NCBI GenBank assembly: GCA_017307375.1
Contig: JAFKFH010000012.1
Location: 174,825-238,824 of the forward strand
DNA: 64,000 nucleotides
Source of the DNA: Alphaproteobacteria bacterium
GTDB lineage: Bacteria > Pseudomonadota > Alphaproteobacteria > Ferrovibrionales > Ferrovibrionaceae
Direction of reading: 5' to 3'
The position numbers and the translations under genes were made by a program. This document shows, piece after piece, positions 1 to 9,523 of this stretch (positions are counted from its first letter, which is position 1; each line of letters opens with the position of its first letter). Below the pieces are notes generated by a model. The model ran no database searches and was not told the origin of the DNA. It saw only the letters and a list, made by a program, of their open reading frames with translations.

Positions 1-151
1 CAAAGAAAGTGGAGATCGTCCCGCTCATCGGCGCCTCGCCCTGCTGGTTTGCCGATCATGCTCAGGCCGAACGAGGGGCGGAAGCGAGCATCCGGACGCC
101 TTGGTGGTTGAACGGATGCGACATTGAGTTCGGCCACATCGCGCAAGCGGT
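1..151. other. left edge, no gene assigned
   Basis: No complete gene lies here. On the + strand, frame 3 is open from the window edge into the antitoxin gene and shows GC-rich third positions over its first 40 codons. It could therefore be the 3' end of a gene that starts outside the window. The frame later becomes plain antisense of the antitoxin, so I do not call it. Confidence 0.3.
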
Positions 152-499
152 TCAGGCGGCCTTGGCCGCCCTGGAACGCCGAGTTGTCCGGCGCGGCGCC
201 TTGGCCGGCCGGGGCGCTGGCGCGGGGGCAGCCTGCAACTGGATGCCGAGCGCCTGCACAACCTTGAGAATGGTGTCGAGCGCCGGATTCCCCCCCTCGC
301 CCAGCGCACGGTACAGGCTTTGGCGCGAGAGCCCGGCCTGGCGGGCCACGTCGGCCATCCCCCGCGACCGGGCGACAACACCGAGGGCGTGGGCGACATA
401 GGCCGGATTTCCCGTCGCCAGCGCCTCGGACAGGAAACCGGACCGCGCCTCGTCATCGGCAAGATGCGCCGCGGCATCGAAATCGGTCAGCTTGACCAT
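152..499 (-). CDS. type II antitoxin, XRE-type addiction module antidote
   Basis: DNA-binding antitoxin of 115 residues that should neutralise the upstream toxin and repress the pair. The N-terminus (LTDFDAAAHLADDEAR) and the helix-turn-helix around residues 50-90 (RGMADVARQAGLSRQSLYRAL, then GNPALDT) match the 'probable addiction module antidote' family. In that family the operator helix ends in SR-x-x-LY-x-AL. The C-terminal 25 residues are a basic, Ala/Pro/Lys/Arg-rich tail that is longer than usual. The start overlaps the toxin's end by 13 nt, so translation is coupled. The order toxin-then-antitoxin is as in HigBA. Family is clear; activity is inferred. Confidence 0.9.
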   Translation of the reverse strand: MVKLTDFDAAAHLADDEARSGFLSEALATGNPAYVAHALGVVARSRGMADVARQAGLSRQSLYRALGEGGNPALDTILKVVQALGIQLQAAPAPAPRPAKAPRRTTRRSRAAKAA

Positions 500-804
500 C
501 CGTTCTTCTCCCTGATCTCGCCGGCCAACGCGCGCGCGGCCTTGATATCGCGACGCTGCGTTCGCTTGGTGCCGGCAGCGAGCACAATCACCAGCACCTT
601 GCCGCGCTGCATGACATAGACCCGGTAACCGGGCCCGACATGGATCCGAAGCTCGCTCAAACCCTCGCCGATCGGCTCGACGTCACCGAACAGCCCGAAG
701 CTGAGCCGATCCAGGCGCGACACGATCGCGAGCTTGCCGACCTTGTCGTCAAGCGCGGCGAGCCACTCCCTGAACGCTTCCGTCTGCTTGACTTCGAGCC
801 TCAT
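487..804 (-). CDS. type II toxin, RelE/Gp49-like addiction module killer
   Basis: A 105-residue RelE/HigB-superfamily toxin, expected to be a ribosome-dependent mRNA endonuclease. Family signatures are FREWLAAL near residue 11, RLDRLSFGLFGD near 30, ELRIHVGPGYRVYV at 51-64 and a C-terminal D-I-x-x-A-x-x-L. These fit the 'putative addiction module killer protein' family, whose length is about 95-105. The usual GG(D/N)K is AGTK here. The ATG at 804 was chosen because upstream extension in this frame only reads through antisense of the choV gene. It is the first gene of the pair and is followed by the antitoxin with a 13-nt overlap. Confidence 0.88.
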   Translation of the reverse strand: MRLEVKQTEAFREWLAALDDKVGKLAIVSRLDRLSFGLFGDVEPIGEGLSELRIHVGPGYRVYVMQRGKVLVIVLAAGTKRTQRRDIKAARALAGEIREKNGWSS

Positions 805-815
805 GGCACGCCGAT

Positions 816-833
816 TGTCGCCTAAAAGCGACA
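816..833. promoter_or_regulatory. inverted repeat upstream of toxin-antitoxin pair
   Basis: TGTCGC-N6-GCGACA, a perfect 6-bp inverted repeat with an A-rich centre, 12 nt upstream of the toxin start. Position and symmetry suit the autoregulatory operator bound by the antitoxin. No other copy was noticed in the window. An RNA hairpin is the alternative. Confidence 0.45.
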
Positions 834-956
834 GAAAGGCAAGGTGGTCTAGGCCGGCACCCTGCCCCTTAGCAACCCTCGATAAATCTCCTCGTCCCCG
901 CACAGCCCGGCCATCCGCCCGAGCTGATCGACCAGCACGATCGGGCAGCCCGCCTG

Positions 957-2036
957 CTAGCGCAGCGCGATCGCCGCGCGCAGCTTGAGGTCGACCGGGG
1001 CCAGCACGATGTCGTAGCCGGCGCCGGGCACCGCGCCGGTGTCGGCGTCGGCACGGGCGAACTGGCCGGTGCGGCCGTTGATCGTCACCGCCACCGGGCG
1101 GTCGTCGCCGTCGAGGGTGACGCGCAGCGCGCCGGCGGGGTCGAGGGCCACCACCGCGCCGTCGCGGCGCAGCGCGGCGGCGGGCGTCATCACCGCGTCG
1201 CCGCGCAGCACGTTGAGCGGGTTCACGTGCTTGACGAATTCGGCGACATAACCGTCGGAGGGGCGCAGCAGGATATCCTCTGATGTACCGGCCTGGACGA
1301 TCCGCCCCTCCTCCATGATCGCGATGGTATTGCCGAGCTTCATCGCCTCGTCGAGATCGTGGCTGACGAAGATGATGGTCTTCTGCAGCCGTTCCTGCAG
1401 TTCGAGGAGTTCGTCCTGGAGCTTGTCGCGGATCAGCGGGTCGAGGGCCGAGAACGGTTCGTCCATCAGCAGGATGTCGGCATCGGTGGCGAAGGCGCGG
1501 GCGAGGCCGACGCGCTGCTGCATGCCGCCCGACAGTTCGTGGGCGTATTTGTCGCCCCATTTGGCCAGGCCGACCATGGCAAGCTTTTCCTCGACGATGC
1601 GGGCGCGGTCGGCCTTGGCCATGCCGCGCAGTTCGAGGCCGAAGCCGACATTCTCGCGCACCGTGCGCCAGGGCAGCAGGCCGAACTGCTGGAACACCAT
1701 GGCGACGGTGCGCGTGCGCAGGTCGCGCAGCGTCTCGTCGTCGCAGGTCGCCACGTCGACGGACTTGTCGCCATGGGCGACCAGGATCTGGCCGCGCGAG
1801 ACCTTGTTCAGCCGGTTGACGGCGCGCAGCAGCGTCGATTTGCCCGAGCCCGACAGGCCCATCAGCACGCAGATCTCGCCGCGGCGCACCGTGAGGTTGA
1901 CGCCGGCGGCGCCGAGCACCGAGCCGGTTTCGGCGAGGATCTGTTCGCGGGTGCCGCCGCGATCGAGCAGCGCCAGCGCTTCCTTCTCGCGGCCGAAGAT
2001 GATGTCGACGTTGCGGAATTCGACGGCCGTGGTCAT
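957..2036 (-). CDS. choV: choline/betaine ABC transporter ATP-binding protein
   Basis: ATPase of a ProV/ChoV-type importer for quaternary amines, 359 residues. It shows Walker A GLSGSGKS, Q-loop FQQFGLLPWRTV, signature LSGGMQQRVGLARA, Walker B ILLMDEP and the H-loop HD. The N-terminal segment before the ABC core (FGREKEALALLDRGGTREQI) is typical of choline/betaine ATPases. The C-terminal 80 residues carry a divergent CBS-like or regulatory tail. The frame is open further upstream, but ATG 2036 is chosen because it begins the family homology and sits just after the permease stop (1-nt gap). It is the last gene of choX-choW-choV. Confidence 0.93.
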   Translation of the reverse strand: MTTAVEFRNVDIIFGREKEALALLDRGGTREQILAETGSVLGAAGVNLTVRRGEICVLMGLSGSGKSTLLRAVNRLNKVSRGQILVAHGDKSVDVATCDDETLRDLRTRTVAMVFQQFGLLPWRTVRENVGFGLELRGMAKADRARIVEEKLAMVGLAKWGDKYAHELSGGMQQRVGLARAFATDADILLMDEPFSALDPLIRDKLQDELLELQERLQKTIIFVSHDLDEAMKLGNTIAIMEEGRIVQAGTSEDILLRPSDGYVAEFVKHVNPLNVLRGDAVMTPAAALRRDGAVVALDPAGALRVTLDGDDRPVAVTINGRTGQFARADADTGAVPGAGYDIVLAPVDLKLRAAIALR

Positions 2037-2037
2037 C

Positions 2038-2895
2038 TCAATGCCCTCCCCGCGGCGCCTTGTGCTCGGGCCGCTTGCACAGCCGGTCGAGGACGATGGC
2101 GAGCACGACGATGGCAAGCCCCGCCTCAAACCCCATCGAGATGTTGACGGTGTTGAGCGCGCGCACCACCGGCTTGCCCAGGCCGTCGGCGCCGACCAGG
2201 GCGGCGATCACCACCATCGACAGGCTGAGCATGATGCACTGGGTGATACCGGCCATGATGGTCGGCAACGCATGCGGCAGCTCGATCTTGAACAGGAGCT
2301 GCAGGCGCGTCGCGCCGAAGGCGGTGCCGGCCTCGTAGAGGGGCTTGGGCACCGAGGAAATGCCCAGATGGGTCAGGCGGATGGCGGCGGGAATGGCGAA
2401 GATCACCGTCGAGATCAGGCCGGGCACCGCGCCCAGCCCGAACAGGACCAGCGTCGGGATCAGGTAGACGAAGGTCGGGATGGTCTGCATCAGGTCGAGC
2501 ACCGGGCGCAAGGCCACGTAGAGCCAGGGGCGGTGCGCCGCCATGATGCCGACCGGCACGCCGACCACGACGCAGACGATGGTCGAGCAGAAGACGAGCG
2601 ACAGGGTCTGGATCGCGGCTTCCCAGTAGCCGAGATTGGCGATCAGCAGGAGCGAGAGCAGCACGAAGACGACCAGCGCGATCGAGCGGTGCAGGAACCA
2701 GGCGAAGGCGCCGATCGCGGCGATCAGCAGCAGCGGCGGCACCCAGAGCAGCACGTCGGTCAGCCCGTCGATCAGCCCGCCCAGCACGACCGAGACGAAG
2801 TCGAAGAACGGCCGGCCGTTGTCGGTCAGGAAATCGACGAAATCCTTCAGCCAGGATCCGAGCGTCAGCTTGTGCTCGGTCAACCACTCATACAT
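2038..2895 (-). CDS. choW: choline/betaine ABC transporter permease
   Basis: Inner-membrane permease of 285 residues in the ProW/ChoW family. It has about six to seven hydrophobic segments. The EAA loop reads EAGTAFGATRLQLLFKIELPHALPTIMAG near residues 185-215 and should contact ChoV. The cytoplasmic and periplasmic N-terminal region (WLTEHKLTLGSWLKDFVDFL) is typical of the family. It lies between choX and choV on the same strand, with a 9-bp stem-loop separating it from choX. Substrate specificity is inferred from its neighbours. Confidence 0.93.
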   Translation of the reverse strand: MYEWLTEHKLTLGSWLKDFVDFLTDNGRPFFDFVSVVLGGLIDGLTDVLLWVPPLLLIAAIGAFAWFLHRSIALVVFVLLSLLLIANLGYWEAAIQTLSLVFCSTIVCVVVGVPVGIMAAHRPWLYVALRPVLDLMQTIPTFVYLIPTLVLFGLGAVPGLISTVIFAIPAAIRLTHLGISSVPKPLYEAGTAFGATRLQLLFKIELPHALPTIMAGITQCIMLSLSMVVIAALVGADGLGKPVVRALNTVNISMGFEAGLAIVVLAIVLDRLCKRPEHKAPRGGH

Positions 2896-2919
2896 CGCCG
2901 GCGCCCTCCCCCGAGGCTG

Positions 2920-2941
2920 ATGGGGCGCTTGCGCGCCCCAT
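2920..2941. terminator. stem-loop between choX and choW
   Basis: ATGGGGCGC-TTGC-GCGCCCCAT, a perfect 9-bp GC-rich stem with a 4-nt loop and no T-run. It sits directly after the binding-protein stop and before the permease start. Such hairpins commonly stabilise the upstream binding-protein mRNA or attenuate the downstream genes, so that binding protein is made in excess. Confidence 0.55.
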
Positions 2942-2947
2942 GGATGA

Positions 2948-3892
2948 TCAGATGCCGAGGCTCTTCTTCACCGCGTCGAGGCCGGGCTTGCCGTCGATCG
3001 TGGTCACGTCCTTCAGCCACGGGTTGATCGCCGCCGGATTGGCCTTCAGCCACTTCTGCGCCGCCTTTTCCGGATCCATGCCGTCGAACAGGATCGAGCC
3101 CATGATCTGGTTCTCGAGCTTCAGGTTGAAGGTCATGTTCTTGATCAGCTTGCCGGCATTGGGGCATTCGGCGAGATAGCCGGCGCGGACGTTGGTATAG
3201 ACGGTGGCGCCGCCGAAATCGGGGCCGAACACGTCGTCGCCGCCCGACAGGTATTTCAGCTTGAACTTGGTGTTCATCGGGTGCGGTTCCCACCCCAGGA
3301 ACACGATCGGCTCCTTGCGGCGCGCTGATCGGTCGACCTGGGCCAGCATGCCCTGTTCGGAGGATTCGACGACCTCGAAGCCGGTCAGGCCGAACTTGCC
3401 TTCCTTGATCATGCCGAGGATCAGGCGGTTGCCGTCGTTGCCCGGCTCGATCCCGTAGATCTTGCCCTTCAGCTTGTCCTTGAACTTGGCGATGTCGGCA
3501 AACGACTTCAGCCCGGCGTCGTAGAGATAGTCGGGCACGGCCAGCGTGTACTTGGCCCCGGTCAGGTTGACGCCGACCACCTCGACCGACTTGTCGTCGA
3601 CATAGGGCTTGATGTCGGCTTCCATCGTCGGCATCCAGTTGCCGAGGAAGACGTCGATATCCTTGTTCTTCAGCGACGTGTAGGTCACCGGCACCGACAG
3701 CACGGTCGATTTCGGGGTATAGCCCAGCCCCTTCAGCAGCACCGAGGACAGCGCCGTCGTCGCGGTGATGTCGGTCCAGCCGACATCGGCGAAGCGCACC
3801 GTCTTGCAGGATGCCGGGTCGGCGGCCTGGGCGGCGGAGGCGACCAGCAGGCCGAGCAGCGCCGATGTCGTGAGAATGGCTTTTCGCATCAT
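2948..3892 (-). CDS. choX: choline ABC transporter substrate-binding protein
   Basis: Periplasmic binding protein of 314 residues with a cleavable Sec signal (first 23 residues, ending AAQAA). It is close to ChoX/ProX of rhizobia. It has VRFADVGWTDITATTA at the start of lobe 1, the YDAGLKSFADI segment, FLGWEPHPMN, and several Trp/Tyr residues suited to a cation-pi choline cage. As first gene of choXWV it starts 26 nt from a palindromic operator shared with the divergent betI-betB gene. Choline-responsive control is therefore likely. Choline rather than betaine is inferred from the linked betIBA genes. Confidence 0.92.
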   Translation of the reverse strand: MMRKAILTTSALLGLLVASAAQAADPASCKTVRFADVGWTDITATTALSSVLLKGLGYTPKSTVLSVPVTYTSLKNKDIDVFLGNWMPTMEADIKPYVDDKSVEVVGVNLTGAKYTLAVPDYLYDAGLKSFADIAKFKDKLKGKIYGIEPGNDGNRLILGMIKEGKFGLTGFEVVESSEQGMLAQVDRSARRKEPIVFLGWEPHPMNTKFKLKYLSGGDDVFGPDFGGATVYTNVRAGYLAECPNAGKLIKNMTFNLKLENQIMGSILFDGMDPEKAAQKWLKANPAAINPWLKDVTTIDGKPGLDAVKKSLGI

Positions 3893-3917
3893 CGTCTCTC
3901 CGTTTCGAAGTTCCCTG

Positions 3918-3933
3918 TTGAATGATCATTCAA
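3918..3933. promoter_or_regulatory. BetI-type operator, choX side
   Basis: TTGAATGATCATTCAA, a perfect 16-bp palindrome 26 nt upstream of choX. The identical 16 bp recurs 41 nt upstream of betI-betB. Size and symmetry suit a TetR-family dimer, and BetI is the obvious ligand-responsive repressor. Confidence 0.75.
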
Positions 3934-4079
3934 AGCCAGCTTTCGCTGGATGTCACGCAATTTTTCGGATTCCGACAAGCGAACAATGGCGGATTTCCGG
4001 GCATTTTGCGCCGAAACGACAGTGGGCAAGCATCGATGCGACATTGTCGGGTTTTCAGCCTTCCGGGGTCGGCCAGTCG

Positions 4080-4099
4080 CGTTGAATGATCATTCAACG
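4080..4099. promoter_or_regulatory. BetI-type operator, betI-betB side
   Basis: CGTTGAATGATCATTCAACG, a perfect 20-bp palindrome whose central 16 bp are identical to the site before choX. It lies 41 nt upstream of the betI-betB start, so the repressor could control both divergent operons and itself. Confidence 0.78.
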
Positions 4100-4137
4100 A
4101 CTGTTAGACTGGCCGGCCAGACGAGGGCCGCAGGGAT

Positions 4138-6219
<2,082 letters not shown>

Positions 6220-6226
6220 GGACGAA

Positions 6227-6254
6227 CGTCATCCCGGCGCAGGCCGGAATGACG
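6227..6254. repeat. short palindromic repeat between betB and betA
   Basis: Left arm CGTCATCCCGGC and right arm GCCGGAATGACG are complementary except for one G-U-compatible position and flank a GCAG-like loop. This is the 'GTCAT-CCCGG ... CCGG-ATGAC' type of palindrome scattered through alphaproteobacterial genomes. A relative lies at 62825-62921. Confidence 0.55.
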
Positions 6255-6277
6255 ATGGAAATGCCGAGGCACCAGCC

Positions 6278-7933
6278 ATGGAAACCTTCGACTACATCAT
6301 CGTCGGCGCCGGCTCGGCCGGCTGCGTGCTGGCCGACCGGCTGTCGGCCGACGGCAGGAATACCGTCCTGGTCCTGGAATACGGCGGGTCGGACAAGTCG
6401 GTGTTCATCCAGATGCCGTCGGCCCTGTCGATCCCGATGAACATGCCGAAATACAACTGGTTCTACGAGACCGAGCCCGAGCCGGGCCTGGGCGGGCGGC
6501 GGATGCACTGCCCGCGCGGCAAGGTGCTGGGCGGCTCGTCGTCGATCAACGGGCTGGTCTATATCCGCGGCAATCCGTTCGATTTCGACCGCTGGCAGGA
6601 GGAAGGCGCCACCGGCTGGTCCTACCAGGACGTCCTGCCCTATTTCCGCCGGGCCGAAACGCGCGACGAAGGGGGCGACCAGTATCGCGGCGACCGCGGG
6701 CCGCTCGGCACCCGCTATGGCCGGCTGGACAATCCGCTCTACGACGTCTTCGTCGAGGCGGCGCGGCAGGCCGGCTATCCGGCGACGCCGGATGTCAACG
6801 GCCAGCAGCAGGAAGGCTTCGGCCGGATGGACATGACCGTGAAGAACGGGCGGCGGTGGAGTGCGGCCAACGCCTATCTGAAACCGGCGATGTCGCGCCC
6901 GAACCTGACCGTGCGCACCCATTGCCTGGTGGGCCTTGTGACGACCGAGGGGCGGCGGGCGACCGGCGTGCGCTACGAACAGGGCGGCACGGTCCATCAG
7001 GTCGCGGCGCGGCGCGAGGTGATCCTGTCGGGCGGGCCGATCAATTCGCCGCAGCTGCTGAAGCTTTCCGGTATCGGGCCGGCGGCCGAACTGCAGGCGC
7101 ACGGCATACCCGTCGTCCACGACCTGCCAGGCGTCGGCGAAAACCTCCAGGACCATCTGGAATTCTATTTCCAGGTCGCCTGCACCCAGCCAATCACGCT
7201 CTACTCCAAGATGGGGCTGGTCTCGCGCGGGCTGATCGGCGCGCGCTGGCTGCTGGCCAAGGATGGCCTGGGCGCCACCAACCATTTCGAATCCTGCGGC
7301 TTCATCCGCTCGCGCCCCGGCATCCGCTATCCCGACATCCAGTACCATTTCCTGCCGATCGCGGTGACCTATGACGGCCAGTCGATGGCGACCGAGCATG
7401 GCTTCCAGGCCCATGTCGGGCCGATGCGCACGAAAAGCCGCGGCTGGGTGCGGCTCGCCTCGCCCGACCCGAAGGTCAAGCCGAAGGTGTTCTTCAACTA
7501 TCTCGGCCATCCCGACGACATGGTCGAGATGCGCGCCTGCGTGCGGCTGACCCGCGAGATCTTCGCCCAGAAGGCGTTCGATCCCTATCGCGGCCGCGAG
7601 ATCCAGCCCGGCCCCGGCGTGGTCAGCGATGCCGAGATCGACGATTTCGTGCGGGCCAAGGTGGAAAGCGCCTATCACCCGTCCTGCTCGTGCAGGATGG
7701 GCCGCCCGGACGATCCGATGGCGGTGGTCGACCCGGAAACCCGGGTGATCGGCATGGAAGGCTTGCGCGTCGTCGATTCTTCGATCATGCCTTCGGTGAC
7801 GACCGGCAACCTCAACGCCCCCACGATCATGATCGGCGAAAAAGCGTCTGACATCATTCTCGGCAAGCCGCCGCTGGCGCGCTCGAACGCACCGGTCTAC
7901 CAGGCCGAAAACTGGCAGACGGCGCAGCGCTGA
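6278..7933 (+). CDS. betA: choline dehydrogenase (GMC oxidoreductase)
   Basis: FAD-dependent oxidation of choline to betaine aldehyde, 551 residues. The N-terminal dinucleotide fold is YIIVGAGSAGCVLADRLS, with E near residue 34. The GMC signatures are GKVLGGSSSINGLVYIRG (about 82-99) and SGGPINSPQLLKLSGIG. The active-site His is H467 in AYHPSCSCRMG, and the partner Asn lies in TTGNLNAP. It follows betI-betB after a 58-nt gap holding a palindromic repeat, so it probably shares the operon. The stop overlaps the next gene by one base. Confidence 0.95.
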   Translation: METFDYIIVGAGSAGCVLADRLSADGRNTVLVLEYGGSDKSVFIQMPSALSIPMNMPKYNWFYETEPEPGLGGRRMHCPRGKVLGGSSSINGLVYIRGNPFDFDRWQEEGATGWSYQDVLPYFRRAETRDEGGDQYRGDRGPLGTRYGRLDNPLYDVFVEAARQAGYPATPDVNGQQQEGFGRMDMTVKNGRRWSAANAYLKPAMSRPNLTVRTHCLVGLVTTEGRRATGVRYEQGGTVHQVAARREVILSGGPINSPQLLKLSGIGPAAELQAHGIPVVHDLPGVGENLQDHLEFYFQVACTQPITLYSKMGLVSRGLIGARWLLAKDGLGATNHFESCGFIRSRPGIRYPDIQYHFLPIAVTYDGQSMATEHGFQAHVGPMRTKSRGWVRLASPDPKVKPKVFFNYLGHPDDMVEMRACVRLTREIFAQKAFDPYRGREIQPGPGVVSDAEIDDFVRAKVESAYHPSCSCRMGRPDDPMAVVDPETRVIGMEGLRVVDSSIMPSVTTGNLNAPTIMIGEKASDIILGKPPLARSNAPVYQAENWQTAQR

Positions 7934-8679
7934 TGGCTGATATCCGCGGCCTGCTGTTCGACAAGGACGGCACGCTTCTCGACTATGCGGCAAGCTGGGC
8001 GCCGATCAACCGCCAGGCCGCGCGGCTGGCCGCCGCCGGCGACCTGGTGCTGACCGAGCGGCTGCTGATCGCCGCCGGCGTCGACCCGGCGACCGACCTT
8101 GCCGCCGCCGACAGCCTGCTGGCCGCCGGCAATACCGCCGAGATCGCGACCGCCTGGGCCGAAGGCGGCAGCCCCTACGACGCCGAGCGGCTGACCCGCG
8201 ACCTCGATGCGCTGTTCCACAGCGCGGCGACGTCGGTGGTGCCGGTCACCGACCTGGCCGCGCTGTTCCGCCGCTACAAGGCGCGCGGGCTGAAGCTCGG
8301 CATCGCCTCGTCCGACAATGCGGCGTCGATCGCGGCAACGGCCCGGCATTTCGGCATCGACGGCATGCTCGACTTCATCGCCGGCTACGACAGCGGCCAC
8401 GGCGTCAAGCCCGAGCCGGGCATGGTCGCGGCATTCTGCCGGGCGACCGGGCTGCCCCCGGCCGAGGTCGCGATGATCGGCGACAACACCCACGATCTCG
8501 CGATGGGCCGGGCGGCCGGGGCCGGGCTGACGATCGGGGTGCTGACCGGCACCGGATCGCGCGCGACGCTGTCGCCGCTGGCCGATCTCTGCCTCGGCTC
8601 GATCCTGGAAATCGAAGCGGCGCTGTGGGGGTCAGAGGACGTGGACGCGCACATGCGCAGCGGCGAGGATCGCGCCTAG
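7933..8679 (+). CDS. HAD-family phosphatase, phosphoglycolate phosphatase-like
   Basis: A 248-residue haloacid dehalogenase-type hydrolase. Motif I is DKDGTLLD (residues 10-17, with nucleophile D10 and acid D12). Motif II Ser is in GIASSDN, motif III Lys in HGVKPEPGM, and motif IV is IGDNTHDLAMG. The cap is C1-type, as in Gph. It starts inside the betA stop (TGATG), so it is translationally coupled to betIBA. The true substrate is unknown, and a role in choline metabolism is not established. Its 3' end overlaps the convergent DeoR gene by 48 nt. Confidence 0.85.
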   Translation: MADIRGLLFDKDGTLLDYAASWAPINRQAARLAAAGDLVLTERLLIAAGVDPATDLAAADSLLAAGNTAEIATAWAEGGSPYDAERLTRDLDALFHSAATSVVPVTDLAALFRRYKARGLKLGIASSDNAASIAATARHFGIDGMLDFIAGYDSGHGVKPEPGMVAAFCRATGLPPAEVAMIGDNTHDLAMGRAAGAGLTIGVLTGTGSRATLSPLADLCLGSILEIEAALWGSEDVDAHMRSGEDRA

Positions 8680-9411
8680 CGCCGGGCCGGGTTCGGCATC
8701 GGTCACCAGCGTCGCGACATCGCCGATCGGGCCGAGATTGACCGCCGCCGTGCGGCCGAACTTGGTGGCGTCGGCCGCCAGGATCACGGTGCGAGCCCGG
8801 GCCACCGCCGCGCGGACCAGGGCGACTTCCTCGAAATCGTCGTCGCTCATCATGCCCTGGTCGTCGATCCCGCTGGCCCCGATGACCGCGACATCGAGCT
8901 GGAAACGACGCAGGAAGGCCGCGGCCCCGTCGCCGAAGACCGCGCCGTCGGCATTGCGGACCTGGCCGCCCGGCATCGACAAGGCAAAGTCGGTATTCTC
9001 GGACAGGTAATTGGCGACGCGCAGCGAATAGGTGACGATGCGCAGGCAGCGCCGCGCGACCAGCGCCTCGGCCACCGCCTCGAGCGTCGTGCCGGTATCG
9101 AGGAAGACGGTGGCGCCGTCCGGGATCATGCCGGCGATGCAGCGGCCCATGCGCCGCTTGGCCTCGGCCTGCTCCTCCTTGCGCCGGCGGTAGTTCGCCT
9201 GGTCGACCTCGCCCGACAGCCCGACGCCGCCGTGATAGCGGCGCAACAGGCCGCTGGCCGACAATTCGGTCAGGTCGCGCCGGATCGTCTGGGTGGTCAC
9301 GGCCAGGCTGGCCGCCAGTTCCTCGACCGACGAAAACCCCCTGCGGCCGACGATCTCGATGATGCGCCGATGGCGCAGCGCCTTCTTCGCGGCTGCGATC
9401 TCGTCGGTCAT
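8632..9411 (-). CDS. DeoR/GlpR-family transcriptional regulator
   Basis: A 259-residue sugar-phosphate-sensing repressor. The N-terminal DeoR helix-turn-helix reads RHRRIIEIVGRRGFSSVEELAASLAVTTQTIRRDL. It is followed by the DeoR sensor domain with the family motifs DTGTTLEAVAEAL (phosphate site) and AADATKFGR. ATG 9411 is preferred because it is where the homology starts; in-frame Met codons upstream would add up to 26 unconserved residues. It converges on the HAD gene. No sugar operon adjoins it, so the target is unknown. Confidence 0.87.
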   Translation of the reverse strand: MTDEIAAAKKALRHRRIIEIVGRRGFSSVEELAASLAVTTQTIRRDLTELSASGLLRRYHGGVGLSGEVDQANYRRRKEEQAEAKRRMGRCIAGMIPDGATVFLDTGTTLEAVAEALVARRCLRIVTYSLRVANYLSENTDFALSMPGGQVRNADGAVFGDGAAAFLRRFQLDVAVIGASGIDDQGMMSDDDFEEVALVRAAVARARTVILAADATKFGRTAAVNLGPIGDVATLVTDAEPGPALGAILAAAHVRVHVL

Positions 9412-9523
9412 CCTGGATGGGCCCCCTGTCATCCTTCGGAAATAGGACATTCCCTGGCGGGTTGACAAGCCTTGGCCAAGCGCCGACAACTATGGAAACG
9501 AAATGAGAACAGCGAGGGCGAGG

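Noticed and set aside
9..401. Open frame on + strand entering from the left edge
   Set aside because: After about codon 55 it is plain antisense of the antitoxin gene; the first part may be a real gene end but cannot be supported.
487..1560. Long minus-strand frame of 357 codons ending with the toxin
   Set aside because: Only the last 105 codons are protein-like; the rest is an out-of-frame shadow of choV.
1315..3027. 570-codon + strand frame opposite choV/choW
   Set aside because: Low-complexity antisense of two clear ABC genes.
9462..9496. Sigma-70 promoter for the DUF72 gene (perfect TTGACA)
   Set aside because: No acceptable -10 at 16-18 nt spacing; kept only as a remark.
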